Of a stretch of DNA of 64,000 nucleotides, positions 14,600-23,051 are shown in pieces. The notes under the pieces are model-generated. The model was not told the DNA's origin and ran no database searches. It saw only the letters and a program-made list of their open reading frames with translations. The DNA comes from Actinoplanes sp. KI2 (GTDB taxonomy: Bacteria; Actinomycetota; Actinomycetes; Mycobacteriales; Micromonosporaceae). The translations under genes and the position numbers were made by a program. The stretch is taken from positions 62,001 to 126,000 of the forward strand of contig NZ_JAOSZE010000002.1 in NCBI RefSeq assembly GCF_025630775.1. Reading direction: 5' to 3'. Position 1 is the first letter of the stretch; every line of letters begins with the position of its first letter.

Positions 14600-16192
14600 C
14601 TACGGGTGCCGGGTTTTGCGGTGCTGGCGGTCGGCGCTGCGGGTGCGTGCCTGGGTGAGCAGCCGGTCCACCTCGTCGGCGGTGGTGGGGCCCGGGTTGA
14701 CCACGCAGGCCCAGCCCTGTACGGCGTAGGCCGGGTGGGGCAGGAGGCGGTCGGTTTCGGTGAAGTCGAGTTTGTCGCTGTGGGTGGCGAAGTCTTCCGG
14801 GCCGTAGCCGAACAGGTTCTGGAACTCGGCGCGTCCTACCTCGATGTTGAGCCGGTAGCGGCCGGGTTCGGCGAGGCGGGATCGTTCGTCGAAGTCGGGG
14901 ACGTCGTGCCCGACGATGGTGGCGAACGGGCGTTTGCGGTCGTCGCCGGCGAAGAAGAAGCGGTCGCCCCAGGTGAAGGGGGGCATGTCGGAGCCGGGTG
15001 GGATGCGGGTCTCGGTGACGCCGGGGAGGCCGGTGATCCGGGCGGCTTGGGCCGCTCCCGGTGCGGTGCCGATGTGCAGGATCGCGTCGCTGGTCTCGAT
15101 CGTGGCGGTGTCCAGGGGGAAGTGGCCGAGCAGGTCGGTCGTGCGTTCGCGCAGGTCGCTTGCGGTCGGTGGCGGGTAGATGCCGGTGTCGGGGCCTAGG
15201 TGGTGCTCGTAGGTGCCGGGTTCCGGCCGGTCGAGGCCGATCGGGCCGCTCGCGCCGAGGCTGCCGGCCACGTAGAGGTATTTGTCGCCGAGCAGTGGGG
15301 CGACGATCGAGCCGGCGCCGTTCCACTGTGCTGCCAGGTCCTGGCCGTCCCAGTGGCTGGCCCATCGGCTCGGGTGGCGTTGCAGGTGGGCGTTGTTGGC
15401 GGAGACGAGGATCGGCCCGCGGTCGCGTTCGAGGGCGAGGATGTCGAGCAGGTTCTGTGCCATCAGGGCGTCCCGGGCGGCGAGCAGGCGGCCGATGCGC
15501 TGCGACTGGGTGCCCGGTTCGGCCATGGCGGCGTGGTAGCTGAGCAGGCCGATGGCGGTGGTGGCGAGCACTCTGGCCCGGTTCCAGGCCGGTGTGGAGG
15601 TGTCCTGGATGAGGCGGGGCGCGTCGGCGTACAGCTGGGTTCGGAAGTTTTCGGCGAGGGCGCGCAGGGCGGCGGCCTGCGGTGTGCGGCCGGGGGAGCG
15701 GCCGGCGTCGTACATGATTTCCTGGTTGGTCCAGGTGTTGTCGTCGCCGACGAGGTGGTCGAGGTCGGTGGCGGGGGTGCTGAGGTAGTCGCGCAGTTCG
15801 CGCAGGATCGGGCCGGGGCTGGGGGCGCCGGTGATCTCGGTGGGTGCGTCGAAGCCGTGGAAGGTGATGCGGTCGCCGGGTGGGTGCTCGGCGTTGTGGG
15901 CGCGTAGCCAGTCGATCAGTTCGCGGGTGGCGGGGTGGGTGCCCCAGCCGTGGCTGATGCCGGTGGTCAGGTCGATGTCGTCGCGGCGGCCCTGGACGTA
16001 GTCGTCGACGGCGAGGGCGGCGGCCCGGTCGGATTCGATGGCGATGGCGCGGAAGCCGTGTGCGGCGAGTGTTTCGAGGATCCGGTTGCGCAGGCGGGGG
16101 AACGCCGGTTCGCCGTGGTAGGGCTCGCCGAGGGCGAGCAGGTGGGGCCGGTGGGTGGCGATGAGGGTCTGCAACGCGGTGTCGAAAGCCAT
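14600..16192 (-). CDS. erythromycin esterase-like hydrolase
   Basis: 530 residues. The N-terminus has LLALGEPYHGEPAFPRLRN with the GE and His of the EreA/EreB fold, AIAIESDR, and HGWGTHPATRELIDWLRAHN. Further conserved parts are FHGFDAPTEITG, a long helical middle, and ILVSANNAHLQRHPS with a conserved His. Characterised members hydrolyse the macrolactone of erythromycin, but many actinobacterial relatives have unknown substrates. A C-terminal extension beyond about 420 is unusual. It is divergent from the double MerR regulator at 16258 with a 65-bp spacer, suggesting drug-responsive control. Confidence 0.85.
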   Translation of the reverse strand: MAFDTALQTLIATHRPHLLALGEPYHGEPAFPRLRNRILETLAAHGFRAIAIESDRAAALAVDDYVQGRRDDIDLTTGISHGWGTHPATRELIDWLRAHNAEHPPGDRITFHGFDAPTEITGAPSPGPILRELRDYLSTPATDLDHLVGDDNTWTNQEIMYDAGRSPGRTPQAAALRALAENFRTQLYADAPRLIQDTSTPAWNRARVLATTAIGLLSYHAAMAEPGTQSQRIGRLLAARDALMAQNLLDILALERDRGPILVSANNAHLQRHPSRWASHWDGQDLAAQWNGAGSIVAPLLGDKYLYVAGSLGASGPIGLDRPEPGTYEHHLGPDTGIYPPPTASDLRERTTDLLGHFPLDTATIETSDAILHIGTAPGAAQAARITGLPGVTETRIPPGSDMPPFTWGDRFFFAGDDRKRPFATIVGHDVPDFDERSRLAEPGRYRLNIEVGRAEFQNLFGYGPEDFATHSDKLDFTETDRLLPHPAYAVQGWACVVNPGPTTADEVDRLLTQARTRSADRQHRKTRHP

Positions 16193-16257
16193 GGCCTCAA
16201 CCGTATCGTTGAACCGCCCTTTGAAACTTTGGCTCGCTTCTGCTGCTGGGGGGTCCG

Positions 16258-17007
16258 TTGAAGTCTCAATCCGGGGTGTATCGGCCGGTGGATCTGGCGC
16301 GGGCGCACGGGTTGTCGGCGCAGGCGGTCCGCAACTACGAGCAGGGTGGGATGATCCCGCCGGCCGCGCGGACGGCGAGTGGTTATCGCGTCTACACCGA
16401 CGAGCATGTGGGCGCGCTGGGCGCTTATCTCGCGCTTGTTCGGGGGTACGGCTATCGCGCGGCCGGAGAGATCATGCGGGCGGTGCTGCGGGGTGACCTG
16501 CCGGCGGTGTTGGCCGTCGTGGGTGCCGCCCATGTGCGGTTGCAGCGTGATCGGGAGACGGTGGATCGGGTCGCGTCGGCGGCGGTGGTGCTGGCCTCGC
16601 ACCCGGTGGGTGCTGCGGGGCCGGGTGGCCCGGTGTCGATCGGTGTGGTTGCGCACCGGCTCGGTGTCACCCCGGCCACCTTGCGTAAGTGGGAGCGTGC
16701 GGGTGTGCTGGCTCCGGCGCGGTCGCGGGCCGCGCGGGCTTATTCCCCCGATGACGTACGCGACGCGGAGCTCGCTCATCTGTTGCGGCGCGGGGGTTAT
16801 CGGCTGGAGCACATCGCGGCCGTGCTGGAGCAGGTGCGGGCCGCGGGTGGGCCGGGGCCGCTCGCCGCGTCGATCGAGCAGTGGCGGGAGCGGCTCACGG
16901 CTCAGGGCCGGGCGATGCTCACCGGGTCTGCGCGGCTGGCGGATTTCCTGGAGTTACGGTCGCCGCCAGATGGCTTCCCATTGGGTCCATCGGCCGGCGC
17001 CGGGTGA
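16258..17007 (+). CDS. MerR-family regulator with two MerR helix-turn-helix units
   Basis: 249 residues from TTG 16258. The first MerR HTH is at about 7-75 (YRPVDLARAHGLSAQAVRNY, EQGGMIPPAART, SGYRVYTDEH). A second is at about 126-195 (SIGVVAHRLGVTPATLRKWE, RAGVLAPARS). A short C-terminal helical region follows, with no cysteine cluster for metal sensing. TioE-type actinobacterial regulators have this duplicated layout. Its divergence from the erythromycin-esterase-like gene suggests it controls that gene. The 3' end overlaps the convergent methyltransferase by 54 bp. Confidence 0.85.
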   Translation: MKSQSGVYRPVDLARAHGLSAQAVRNYEQGGMIPPAARTASGYRVYTDEHVGALGAYLALVRGYGYRAAGEIMRAVLRGDLPAVLAVVGAAHVRLQRDRETVDRVASAAVVLASHPVGAAGPGGPVSIGVVAHRLGVTPATLRKWERAGVLAPARSRAARAYSPDDVRDAELAHLLRRGGYRLEHIAAVLEQVRAAGGPGPLAASIEQWRERLTAQGRAMLTGSARLADFLELRSPPDGFPLGPSAGAG

Positions 17008-17613
17008 CGTGCGCGGGGTGTGGTGTGCGCGGAGGCCGAGCAGGGGCGTCCAGTCCTCGAACAGGGCGGCGAGTTCCGGTTCGCTGAAGAAGTGGATCGT
17101 CAGTCCGTTCTTCGGGCCGGCGGTGTAGCGGACGGAGAGGCTGCCGTCGGGGTCGCGTTCGACGAGTTCGTGTTCCGGCCGGATGTCGGTTGCGGCGGCG
17201 TTGACGCGGACGCACAGCAGGCCGCCCGGCTGGACCCGGGCCTGGGCCGCGCGGATGTGGTGCTGCGCGGTGTGCCGGTCGCCGTGCTGGAAGACCTGGA
17301 TCGCCACGATCAGCGGCCACCGTTGTCCGGCGGGCAGGGCGGTGAGGTCGCCGTGCACGAGGCGGCCGGCGCGGTCGGGCCGGGCGTGCGTCAGTTGGCG
17401 GATGGCTTCGCCGGAGATGTCCAGGCCGAGCAGGTCGAGTCCGGCGTCGACCAGCGGTAGCAGGTTGCGGCCGTTGCCGCAGCCGAGGTAGAGGCCGGCG
17501 GTGATCCCGGCGGTGCGGGCGGCGGTCAGGATGTCGGTGACGAAGGCGACCGGGGGTTCGCCGACGTAGCGTCCGCGCCGGTATTCCTCGTTCCAGGCCT
17601 CGGCGGCGGTCAT
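16954..17613 (-). CDS. class I SAM-dependent methyltransferase
   Basis: 219 residues. Motif I is LYLGCGNGRNLLPLVDAG at about 42-59, then LDLLGLDISGEAI with the acidic end of strand 2 and VHGDLTALP as motif III-like. The opening AWNEEYRRGRYVGEPPVAFV resembles TehB/thiopurine-type small-molecule methyltransferases. Substrate unknown. It sits between the MerR gene and the ABC-F gene, so a link to drug modification or resistance is possible but unproven. Confidence 0.85.
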   Translation of the reverse strand: MTAAEAWNEEYRRGRYVGEPPVAFVTDILTAARTAGITAGLYLGCGNGRNLLPLVDAGLDLLGLDISGEAIRQLTHARPDRAGRLVHGDLTALPAGQRWPLIVAIQVFQHGDRHTAQHHIRAAQARVQPGGLLCVRVNAAATDIRPEHELVERDPDGSLSVRYTAGPKNGLTIHFFSEPELAALFEDWTPLLGLRAHHTPRTSPGAGRWTQWEAIWRRP

Positions 17614-17717
17614 GGGCTCAGTCTGGCAGAGCCGCTAATTCGGTTGCCGGTGCCGGGTGGGCGCGGCAGGGTGGGGGTTGCACCTGACACCGCGACAGCG
17701 AGGAGTGGTCTCTTCAT

Positions 17718-17753
17718 GTGATAGCGACGCCGGCTCCTGTTTGCGCCTGGTGA
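17718..17753 (+). CDS. possible leader peptide upstream of ABC-F gene
   Basis: An 11-codon frame, GTG to TGA, reads MIATPAPVCAW. AGGAG lies at 17701-17705, 12 nt before the start. It ends right before an in-frame GTG (17754) of the ABC-F frame and 45 bp before the preferred ABC-F start. Antibiotic-resistance ABC-F genes are often controlled by ribosome stalling on such leaders, so this is worth listing, but short frames arise easily by chance. Confidence 0.3.
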   Translation: MIATPAPVCAW

Positions 17754-17798
17754 GTGCTCCGGGCGTACCCCTGTCGGTTGTCGCCCTTGGAGATCTCC

Positions 17799-19394
17799 TT
17801 GCTGAAAGTTGTTTCGCTCGCCGCGACCCACGACGGTGATCTGCTCTTTTCCGGTTTTGACCTGGTTCTGGGTGCGGGTGACCGGATCGGGGTGGTGGGT
17901 CCGAACGGGGCCGGTAAGACGACGTTGCTGCGGCTGCTGGCGGGGCAGTTGCGGCCGGCGGCGGGTTCGGTGACGGCCGGGCCGGGCGTGCGGGTCGGGT
18001 ATGTGCCGCAGCAGATGCCGGATCCGGACGGGACGGTGGCCGGCTTCCTGGAGGGCGGGCTGGGTGAGCTCGCGGCGGTGACGAGTGAGCTGCGGGTGCT
18101 GGAGCGGCGGCTGGCGGCGGGGGAGGACGTCCTCGGCGAGTTCGGCGTGGTGCAGGAGCGGTGGACCGCCCTGCAGGGGTGGACGGCGCAGGCGCGGCTG
18201 GCGGAGGTGCGGCAGCGGCTGGGGATCGAGCACCTGCCCGATGATCTGCCGGTGCGCGCGGTGAGCGGTGGTGAGCAGGCGCGGCTGTTGCTGGCGCGGG
18301 CGCTGCTGGCTGCGCCGGATGTGTTGCTGCTGGACGAGCCGACCAATCATCTGGATGCCGAGGGCGCGGCGTGGCTGCGGGAGTGGCTGCGGGGGTTCGC
18401 CGGTGGGGTGCTGGTGGTCAGTCATGACCGGGCGTTCCTGGATGCGGTGGTGTCGCGGGTCGTGGAGCTGGACGGTATTCACGACGAGCCGCAGGACTTC
18501 CCCCATGGCGGATACACCGCGTATCGGGCGGAGAAGCAGCGGCGGTGGGAGCGGCTGTTGCTGGATTTCGAGGCGCAGGAGAAGGACCGCCGGCGGTGGG
18601 AGGCGGATATCGAGCGGACGAAGCAGCAGGCCCGCGGGGTGGAGCTGACCACCGGGCTGGGGGTGGCGGCGCCGCACCTGAAGCGGGTGGCGCGGCTGGT
18701 GGCGCGCAAGGCGAAGGTCCGCGAGCGGCGGCTGCGCCGGCAGATGGAGTCGGCGCGGTGGATCGCGCGGCCGCGGAGCCGGCCGCCGCTGACCCTGGCC
18801 TTCCCGGGCGACGAGGAGCAGGCGGGCGAGGTGGTGCTGAAGGTCCGGGAGCTGACGGTGGCGTTCGGGCAGCGGGTGCTGCTGGACGGTGTGGAGCTGG
18901 ATGTGCGGCGCGGTGACCGGATTCTGGTGACCGGGCGTAACGGGTCGGGCAAGTCGACGCTGATGCGGGCGCTGGCCGAGGCCGGGGGCGGGGACGAGGT
19001 GGCGGTGTTGCCGCAGACCTCGGACGGGATGCGCTCGGAGGCGACGGTGCTGGAGTTCTTCCGGGCGCGGGTGCCGGTGTATGTGGATGATGCGGAGCGG
19101 CTGCTGGCGGGGCATCAGTTCGGGCCGGATCAGTGGGATGTGCGGACGCGGAGCCTGTCGGCGGGGGAGTTGCGGCGGCTGATGCTGGCGGTGCTGGTGA
19201 ACAGTCCGGCGCGGGTGCTGGTGCTGGACGAGCCGACGAACTTCCTGGATTTCGATGCGCTGGACGTGGTGGAGGAGGCGTTGCGGCGGTACCGGGGGAC
19301 GCTGCTGACGGTGACGCACGACCGGTATTTCGCGGACGCGGTCGGGCACACCCGCCGCTGGCACGTCGAGGCGGGCGCGGTGACCGAGAGCTGA
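17799..19394 (+). CDS. ABC-F family ATPase (ribosome-protection type)
   Basis: 531 residues from TTG 17799, 7 nt after GGAG; a GTG at 17754 could extend it by 15. Two ATPase halves: Walker A VVGPNGAGKTTLLRLLAG near 33 and VTGRNGSGKSTLMRA near 370; Walker B LLLDEPTNHLD near 183 and LVLDEPTNFLD near 460. Signatures are VSGGEQARLLLARALL and LSAGELRRLMLAVLV. An Arg-rich linker of about 80 residues with charged helices joins the halves. There are no membrane segments, so it is an ABC-F protein acting on the ribosome, as in macrolide, lincosamide or pleuromutilin protection. Context with an Ere-like gene fits resistance; the drug is not determined. Confidence 0.92.
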   Translation: MLKVVSLAATHDGDLLFSGFDLVLGAGDRIGVVGPNGAGKTTLLRLLAGQLRPAAGSVTAGPGVRVGYVPQQMPDPDGTVAGFLEGGLGELAAVTSELRVLERRLAAGEDVLGEFGVVQERWTALQGWTAQARLAEVRQRLGIEHLPDDLPVRAVSGGEQARLLLARALLAAPDVLLLDEPTNHLDAEGAAWLREWLRGFAGGVLVVSHDRAFLDAVVSRVVELDGIHDEPQDFPHGGYTAYRAEKQRRWERLLLDFEAQEKDRRRWEADIERTKQQARGVELTTGLGVAAPHLKRVARLVARKAKVRERRLRRQMESARWIARPRSRPPLTLAFPGDEEQAGEVVLKVRELTVAFGQRVLLDGVELDVRRGDRILVTGRNGSGKSTLMRALAEAGGGDEVAVLPQTSDGMRSEATVLEFFRARVPVYVDDAERLLAGHQFGPDQWDVRTRSLSAGELRRLMLAVLVNSPARVLVLDEPTNFLDFDALDVVEEALRRYRGTLLTVTHDRYFADAVGHTRRWHVEAGAVTES

Positions 19395-19441
19395 CCTGTC
19401 TGGCATGTCGCGGACAGTTGCGGCGGGCGGGAGCTGAGACG

Positions 19442-20386
19442 ATGGGCGCCATGCAGGTGGTGCCGAGGCAGGGTGGCGGCGCGCTCGCCGGGTTCGGGGC
19501 GGCGGAGCAGGTCACCGAGGCGTGGCTGGCGAATCGGCGGTTGTCGGAGCACACCCGGGCGGCGTATCGGCGGGATGTGGCGGCGTGGCTGGCGTATTGC
19601 GCGCAGCGGTCGGTGGAGCCGTTGCAGGCGTCGTTCCTGGAGGTCAACGCGTACGCGCGGGGTCTGGAGGCGCAGCAGCTGGCGCCGGCGACCGTGGCCC
19701 GTAAACTGTCGGGCCTCTCGAGCTGGTACGACTTCCTGGTGAAGGTCCGGGCGGTGGAGGCGAACCCGGTGGGTGGCGCGGACCGCCCGTACGTGTCCCG
19801 GGATCATTCGGCGACGGTGGGGCTCGCGCCGCAGGAGGTGGATGCGCTGCTCGCGGCGGCCCGGGCGGCGGGTCCGCGGCACCGGGCGGTGGTGACGCTG
19901 CTGGCGGATCTCGGGCTGCGGGTCGGTGAGCTGGTCGGCCTGGACCTGACCGACGTCGGCTGGGAGCGCGGTCACCGTACGGTCCGGTTCGTCGCGAAGG
20001 GCGGCCGGTCGCGGCGGCGGGTGCTGACCGCCGAGGCGGCCGCGGCGCTCGACGACTACCTGGCCGTGCGTGGCGCCGGGGACGGGCCGCTGTTCGTGAC
20101 CTCGACGGGCGCGCGGATCGACCGGCACGGCGTGTTCCGGCTGATCCGGCGGCTGGCGCGGGAGGCGGGGATCCCCGCCGCGGAGCAGTTGTCGCCGCAC
20201 TCGCTGCGGCACGCGTTCGCGACCACGGCCCGCTCCGAGGGCGTGCCCCTGGAGGATGTGCAGGACGCGATGGGCCATGCCGACCCGCGGACCACCCGCC
20301 GCTACGATCGGGACCGGCACAACCTCGACCGGGATCCGGCGTACACGATCGCCGCCGCCCGTGCCCGCCGCGCCGGGGCGGGATAG
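19442..20386 (+). CDS. tyrosine recombinase, XerD-like
   Basis: 314 residues from ATG 19442 (ATG 19451 is also possible). The SAM-like N-terminal domain is at about 17-105 (LSEHTRAAYRRDVAAWLAYC). The catalytic core shows LGLRVGELVGLDL (Arg), FVAKGGRSRRRV (Lys), SPHSLRHAFATTA (His-x-x-Arg), MGHADPRTTRRYDR (His and Tyr). All catalytic residues are present. It has no visible element boundaries, and its neighbours are housekeeping-like (UppP follows 50 bp downstream). It could be a chromosomal Xer-type protein or a captured integrase. No adjacent attachment site was recognised. Confidence 0.85.
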   Translation: MGAMQVVPRQGGGALAGFGAAEQVTEAWLANRRLSEHTRAAYRRDVAAWLAYCAQRSVEPLQASFLEVNAYARGLEAQQLAPATVARKLSGLSSWYDFLVKVRAVEANPVGGADRPYVSRDHSATVGLAPQEVDALLAAARAAGPRHRAVVTLLADLGLRVGELVGLDLTDVGWERGHRTVRFVAKGGRSRRRVLTAEAAAALDDYLAVRGAGDGPLFVTSTGARIDRHGVFRLIRRLAREAGIPAAEQLSPHSLRHAFATTARSEGVPLEDVQDAMGHADPRTTRRYDRDRHNLDRDPAYTIAAARARRAGAG

Positions 20387-20436
20387 CTGCCCCTATGCTC
20401 ATCCGCGGTCGGGGTTCGTGACAAAGGCGGTCGGGT

Positions 20437-21273
20437 GTGAACATTTTCGAGGCGGTGCTGCTGGGCGCGGTGGAGGGGATCACCGAGTTCCTCCCGGTGT
20501 CGAGCACCGGTCACCTCACCATCGTGGAGAAGCTGCTCGGACTCGACATCGCCGCGCCCGACATCACCGCGTTCACCGCGATCATCCAGTCCGGCGCCGT
20601 GTTCGCGACCGTGATCTTCCTGCGGAAGGATCTACTGCGGATCGTCGCGGCCTGGTTCAAGGGCCTGGTCGGCGCGGACGCCCGTAAGGACCCCGACTGG
20701 CGGTTCGCGTGGGCGGTGATCCTCGGCTCGATCCCGATCGGCATCGTCGGCCTGGTGTTCCAGGATGCGATCGAGACGACGCTGCGCAGCCTGTGGGTGG
20801 TGGCCGGCGCGCTGATCCTGTGGTCGGGGGTGATGGCGTTCGCCGATCACGCGGCCACGCAGGTGCGGCACGAGGACGACACGACCTGGAAGGACACGCT
20901 GATCATCGGCGTGACGCAGTGCCTGGCGCTGATCCCGGGGGTGTCCCGGTCGGGTGCGACGATGTCGGCGGGTCTGCTGCGTGATTTCGACCGGGTCACC
21001 GTGACGAAGTTGTCGTTCTTCCTGTCGATCCCGGCGCTGCTGGGCGCGACCGTGCTGCAGATCCACGACGAGGCGGGCAACATCGCCGCCGGGGTCGGCT
21101 GGGTGAACACGCTGGTCGCGACGGCGGTGAGTTTCGTGGTCGGGTTCGCGTCGGTGGCGTGGCTGCTGCGGTACGTCGCCAAGCACTCGTACGCCATCTT
21201 CATCGCCTACCGGGTGGTGCTCGGGGCGCTGCTGATGGTGCTGCTGGCGACGGGGACGATCGCCGCGAAGTGA
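20437..21273 (+). CDS. uppP: undecaprenyl-diphosphate phosphatase
   Basis: 278 residues from GTG 20437, usual size for BacA/UppP. The hallmark blocks are present: LGAVEGITEFLPVSSTGHL near the N-terminus and PGVSRSGATMSAGLL near 165-180, both with catalytic Glu, Ser and Arg. Seven or eight hydrophobic helices make it an integral membrane enzyme. It removes a phosphate from undecaprenyl diphosphate to recycle the lipid carrier for peptidoglycan and gives low bacitracin resistance when abundant. It may be co-transcribed with the recombinase before it. Confidence 0.95.
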   Translation: MNIFEAVLLGAVEGITEFLPVSSTGHLTIVEKLLGLDIAAPDITAFTAIIQSGAVFATVIFLRKDLLRIVAAWFKGLVGADARKDPDWRFAWAVILGSIPIGIVGLVFQDAIETTLRSLWVVAGALILWSGVMAFADHAATQVRHEDDTTWKDTLIIGVTQCLALIPGVSRSGATMSAGLLRDFDRVTVTKLSFFLSIPALLGATVLQIHDEAGNIAAGVGWVNTLVATAVSFVVGFASVAWLLRYVAKHSYAIFIAYRVVLGALLMVLLATGTIAAK

Positions 21274-21298
21274 CCGGGCTCGGCTAGGCTCGGGGACC

Positions 21299-21607
21299 GT
21301 GGCGTGGCGCCGGATCCAGATGAGCCGTCAGCATCCGTGGCGGGCCGAGCATCCTGACGCGGTCCGGGTCGACCGGTCGACCCGGTGGGGCAACCCGTTC
21401 TCCATCAAGGAGGAGGGCGGTCGCCCGGCGGCCGTGGCGAAGTACCGGCAGGCCCTGGATGCGGGGACGCTGCCCGGGATCGGCAGGCACGAGCCGGTCA
21501 CCGTCGACGACATCCGCGCGCACCTCGCCGGGCACGATCTGGCCTGCTGGTGTCCCCTCGACGGGCCGTGCCACGCCGACCACCTGCTGACGATCGCCAA
21601 CGGCTAG
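21299..21607 (+). CDS. DUF4326-type small protein
   Basis: 102 residues from GTG 21299. The block VRVDRSTRWGNPFSI and the C-terminal CWCPLDGPCHADHLL with three Cys and one His are characteristic of this family, found in phages and actinobacteria. The motif suggests a metal- or nucleotide-binding fold, but no function is established. The last 4 bp overlap the end of the convergent NUDIX gene. Confidence 0.75.
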   Translation: MAWRRIQMSRQHPWRAEHPDAVRVDRSTRWGNPFSIKEEGGRPAAVAKYRQALDAGTLPGIGRHEPVTVDDIRAHLAGHDLACWCPLDGPCHADHLLTIANG

Positions 21608-22101
21608 AGGGCGTACGGGTCGCAGAGTCCCGCGGGCGGCGGCGCGCCCGGCGCGGCGAACCAGGCGTCCGGCGAGTCGAGCCGCAGCCGCGACCACTCG
21701 TCCAGGCCGGGCAGGGCCGGCCGGTCGAACCAGCCCACCTCAAGCGACTCGTCGCCGTCGGCGCGGGCCGCCCCGCCGACCGGCCGGCAGTGGAACCACA
21801 CGTGCAGGTAGTTGCAGTCGTCGCCGTTCGGGTAGCGCACCGGGTGGGTGGCGACCCCGCCGAGCCGCTCGACCGTGACGTGGATGCCGGTCTCCTCGAA
21901 GACCTCGCGCACCACCGCGTCGGCGGGCTGCTCACCGGGGTCGATCATCCCGGCCGGCAGCGACCAGCGCCCGTTGTCGCCGCGGCGCACCAGCAGCACC
22001 CGCCCGGCGTCGTCGTGCACGATCGCGCCGGCCCCCGGCAGCAGGAGCAGGTCATGACCGACGTGAGCGCGCAGCTTCGTCACATACGGGGGCACCGGCA
22101 C
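21604..22101 (-). CDS. NUDIX hydrolase
   Basis: 165 residues. The Nudix box GMIDPGEQPADAVVREVFEE followed by TGI matches GX5EX7REUXEEXGU completely. The N-terminal HVGHDLLLLPGAGAIVHDD and the later YPNGDDCNYLHVWFHCRPVG are shared with the paralogue at 23052-23579, so the two are recent duplicates about 1 kb apart. Such proteins hydrolyse nucleoside diphosphate derivatives; substrate unknown. Confidence 0.9.
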   Translation of the reverse strand: MPVPPYVTKLRAHVGHDLLLLPGAGAIVHDDAGRVLLVRRGDNGRWSLPAGMIDPGEQPADAVVREVFEETGIHVTVERLGGVATHPVRYPNGDDCNYLHVWFHCRPVGGAARADGDESLEVGWFDRPALPGLDEWSRLRLDSPDAWFAAPGAPPPAGLCDPYAL

Positions 22102-22131
22102 GGCCGCAAGATTAGCCGGGACAACGACCGT

Positions 22132-22155
22132 ACGATATCGTAGTATCCGATATCG
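22132..22155. promoter_or_regulatory. MarR-type operator pair over the start of the regulator gene
   Basis: ACGATATCGT (22132-22141) is a perfect palindrome and CGATATCG repeats at 22148-22155, the last base being the first of the GTG start. Centres are 15 bp apart. They sit in the promoter and start region of the MarR gene at 22155, pointing to autorepression. Confidence 0.6.
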
Positions 22156-22559
22156 TGATACTGCTCGAGCTGCACCGCGCCACCCACGCCACCCTGCACG
22201 CGCTGCACGCCCGGCTGCACGACCTCGGCCTCACCTCGGCCGAGATCAACGCGCTCGGGGTGCTCGCCGACGGCCGCGAGCGCACCGCCGGCGAGCTGGC
22301 CGGCGAGGTCGGCAGCCGCCCGACCACGCTGACCAGCGTCCTGGACCGGCTCGAAGGCCGCGGCCTGCTCGCCCGGGGCCCGCGCCCCGGCAACCGGCGC
22401 GTCGTCGCGCTGACCCTCACCGAGCCCGGCCGGGCCGCCGCCGCCCGCATCCGGAAAACCATGACCGATTTCGAGTACGAGGCCCTGGCCGCCCTCGACG
22501 ACACGGCCGTCACCGCCTGCCGCGCGGTGCTGCACGCTCTCACGGAGGTACCCCGATGA
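22155..22559 (+). CDS. MarR-family transcriptional regulator
   Basis: 134 residues from GTG 22155. The winged helix covers about 20-100: LTSAEINALGVLADGRERTA, EVGSRPTTLTSVLDRLEGRG, then ARGPRPGNRRVVALTLTEPG as the wing. The stop overlaps the start of the next gene (ATGA at 22556-22559), so both are translated together. Two ATATCG palindromes lie over its start, which suggests autoregulation. Ligand unknown. Confidence 0.88.
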   Translation: MILLELHRATHATLHALHARLHDLGLTSAEINALGVLADGRERTAGELAGEVGSRPTTLTSVLDRLEGRGLLARGPRPGNRRVVALTLTEPGRAAAARIRKTMTDFEYEALAALDDTAVTACRAVLHALTEVPR

Positions 22560-22942
22560 CCACCTTCGAGCAGTTGTCCGCCACCGTCGGCGGACGCTTC
22601 GACCATCGCGCCCACGTGCACGTCACCTGGCTGGCCGTCCGCGCGGCCGGCATGCCCGACGCGATCGCCCTGGTCAGCGACGGGCTGCGGGGTACGGCCC
22701 GCTACGCCGGGGTCCCGCAGAAATACCACGCCACGGTCAGCCGCGCGTGGGTCGAACTGGTCGCCCACCACACCGCCGAAGACCCGGCCGCCGACTTCGA
22801 CACGTTCGCCGCCCGCAACCCGGCCCTGCTCGACAAGCGGCTGCTGACCCGCTTCTACCGCAGCACGACCCTGGCGGGCGCGGCGGCACGCAGCGGCTGG
22901 GTCGAGCCCGACCTGGCGCCGTTCCCCTGGCACGCCGCCTGA
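22556..22942 (+). CDS. conserved-looking protein of unknown function in MarR operon
   Basis: 128 residues, starting inside the MarR stop. It reads FDHRAHVHVTWLAVRAAGMP, then KYHATVSRAWVELVAHH and NPALLDKRLLTRFYRS. The paired His and Trp residues and HHT suggest a small helical, perhaps metal-binding, protein. No family recognised with confidence. Its 3' end is echoed downstream: TGA stops recur in frame at 18-bp spacing (22958, 22976, 22994). Confidence 0.75.
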   Translation: MTTFEQLSATVGGRFDHRAHVHVTWLAVRAAGMPDAIALVSDGLRGTARYAGVPQKYHATVSRAWVELVAHHTAEDPAADFDTFAARNPALLDKRLLTRFYRSTTLAGAAARSGWVEPDLAPFPWHAA

Positions 22943-23019
22943 CCGGGGCGGGCCGCCTGACCGGCTCGCGCCGGCTGACCGGCTCGCGCTGGCTGACCGG
23001 CTCGGGCCGGCTTGAGCGG
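22931..23019 (+). repeat. 18-bp tandem repeat echoing the gene end with its stop codon
   Basis: Units built on GCTGACCGGCTCG repeat after the stop of the preceding gene. TGA triplets lie at 22940, 22958, 22976 and 22994 (exact 18-bp period, all in the gene frame) and a shifted one at 23013. The array therefore carries four in-frame stop codons. Confidence 0.8.
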
Positions 23020-23051
23020 GGCGGGTTCCCGGCGTACCGGGAAAGCGGTTT

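Noticed and set aside
22931..23019. Small CRISPR-like array
   Set aside because: Units are too short, contiguous and degenerate, with no spacers; it is a simple tandem repeat.
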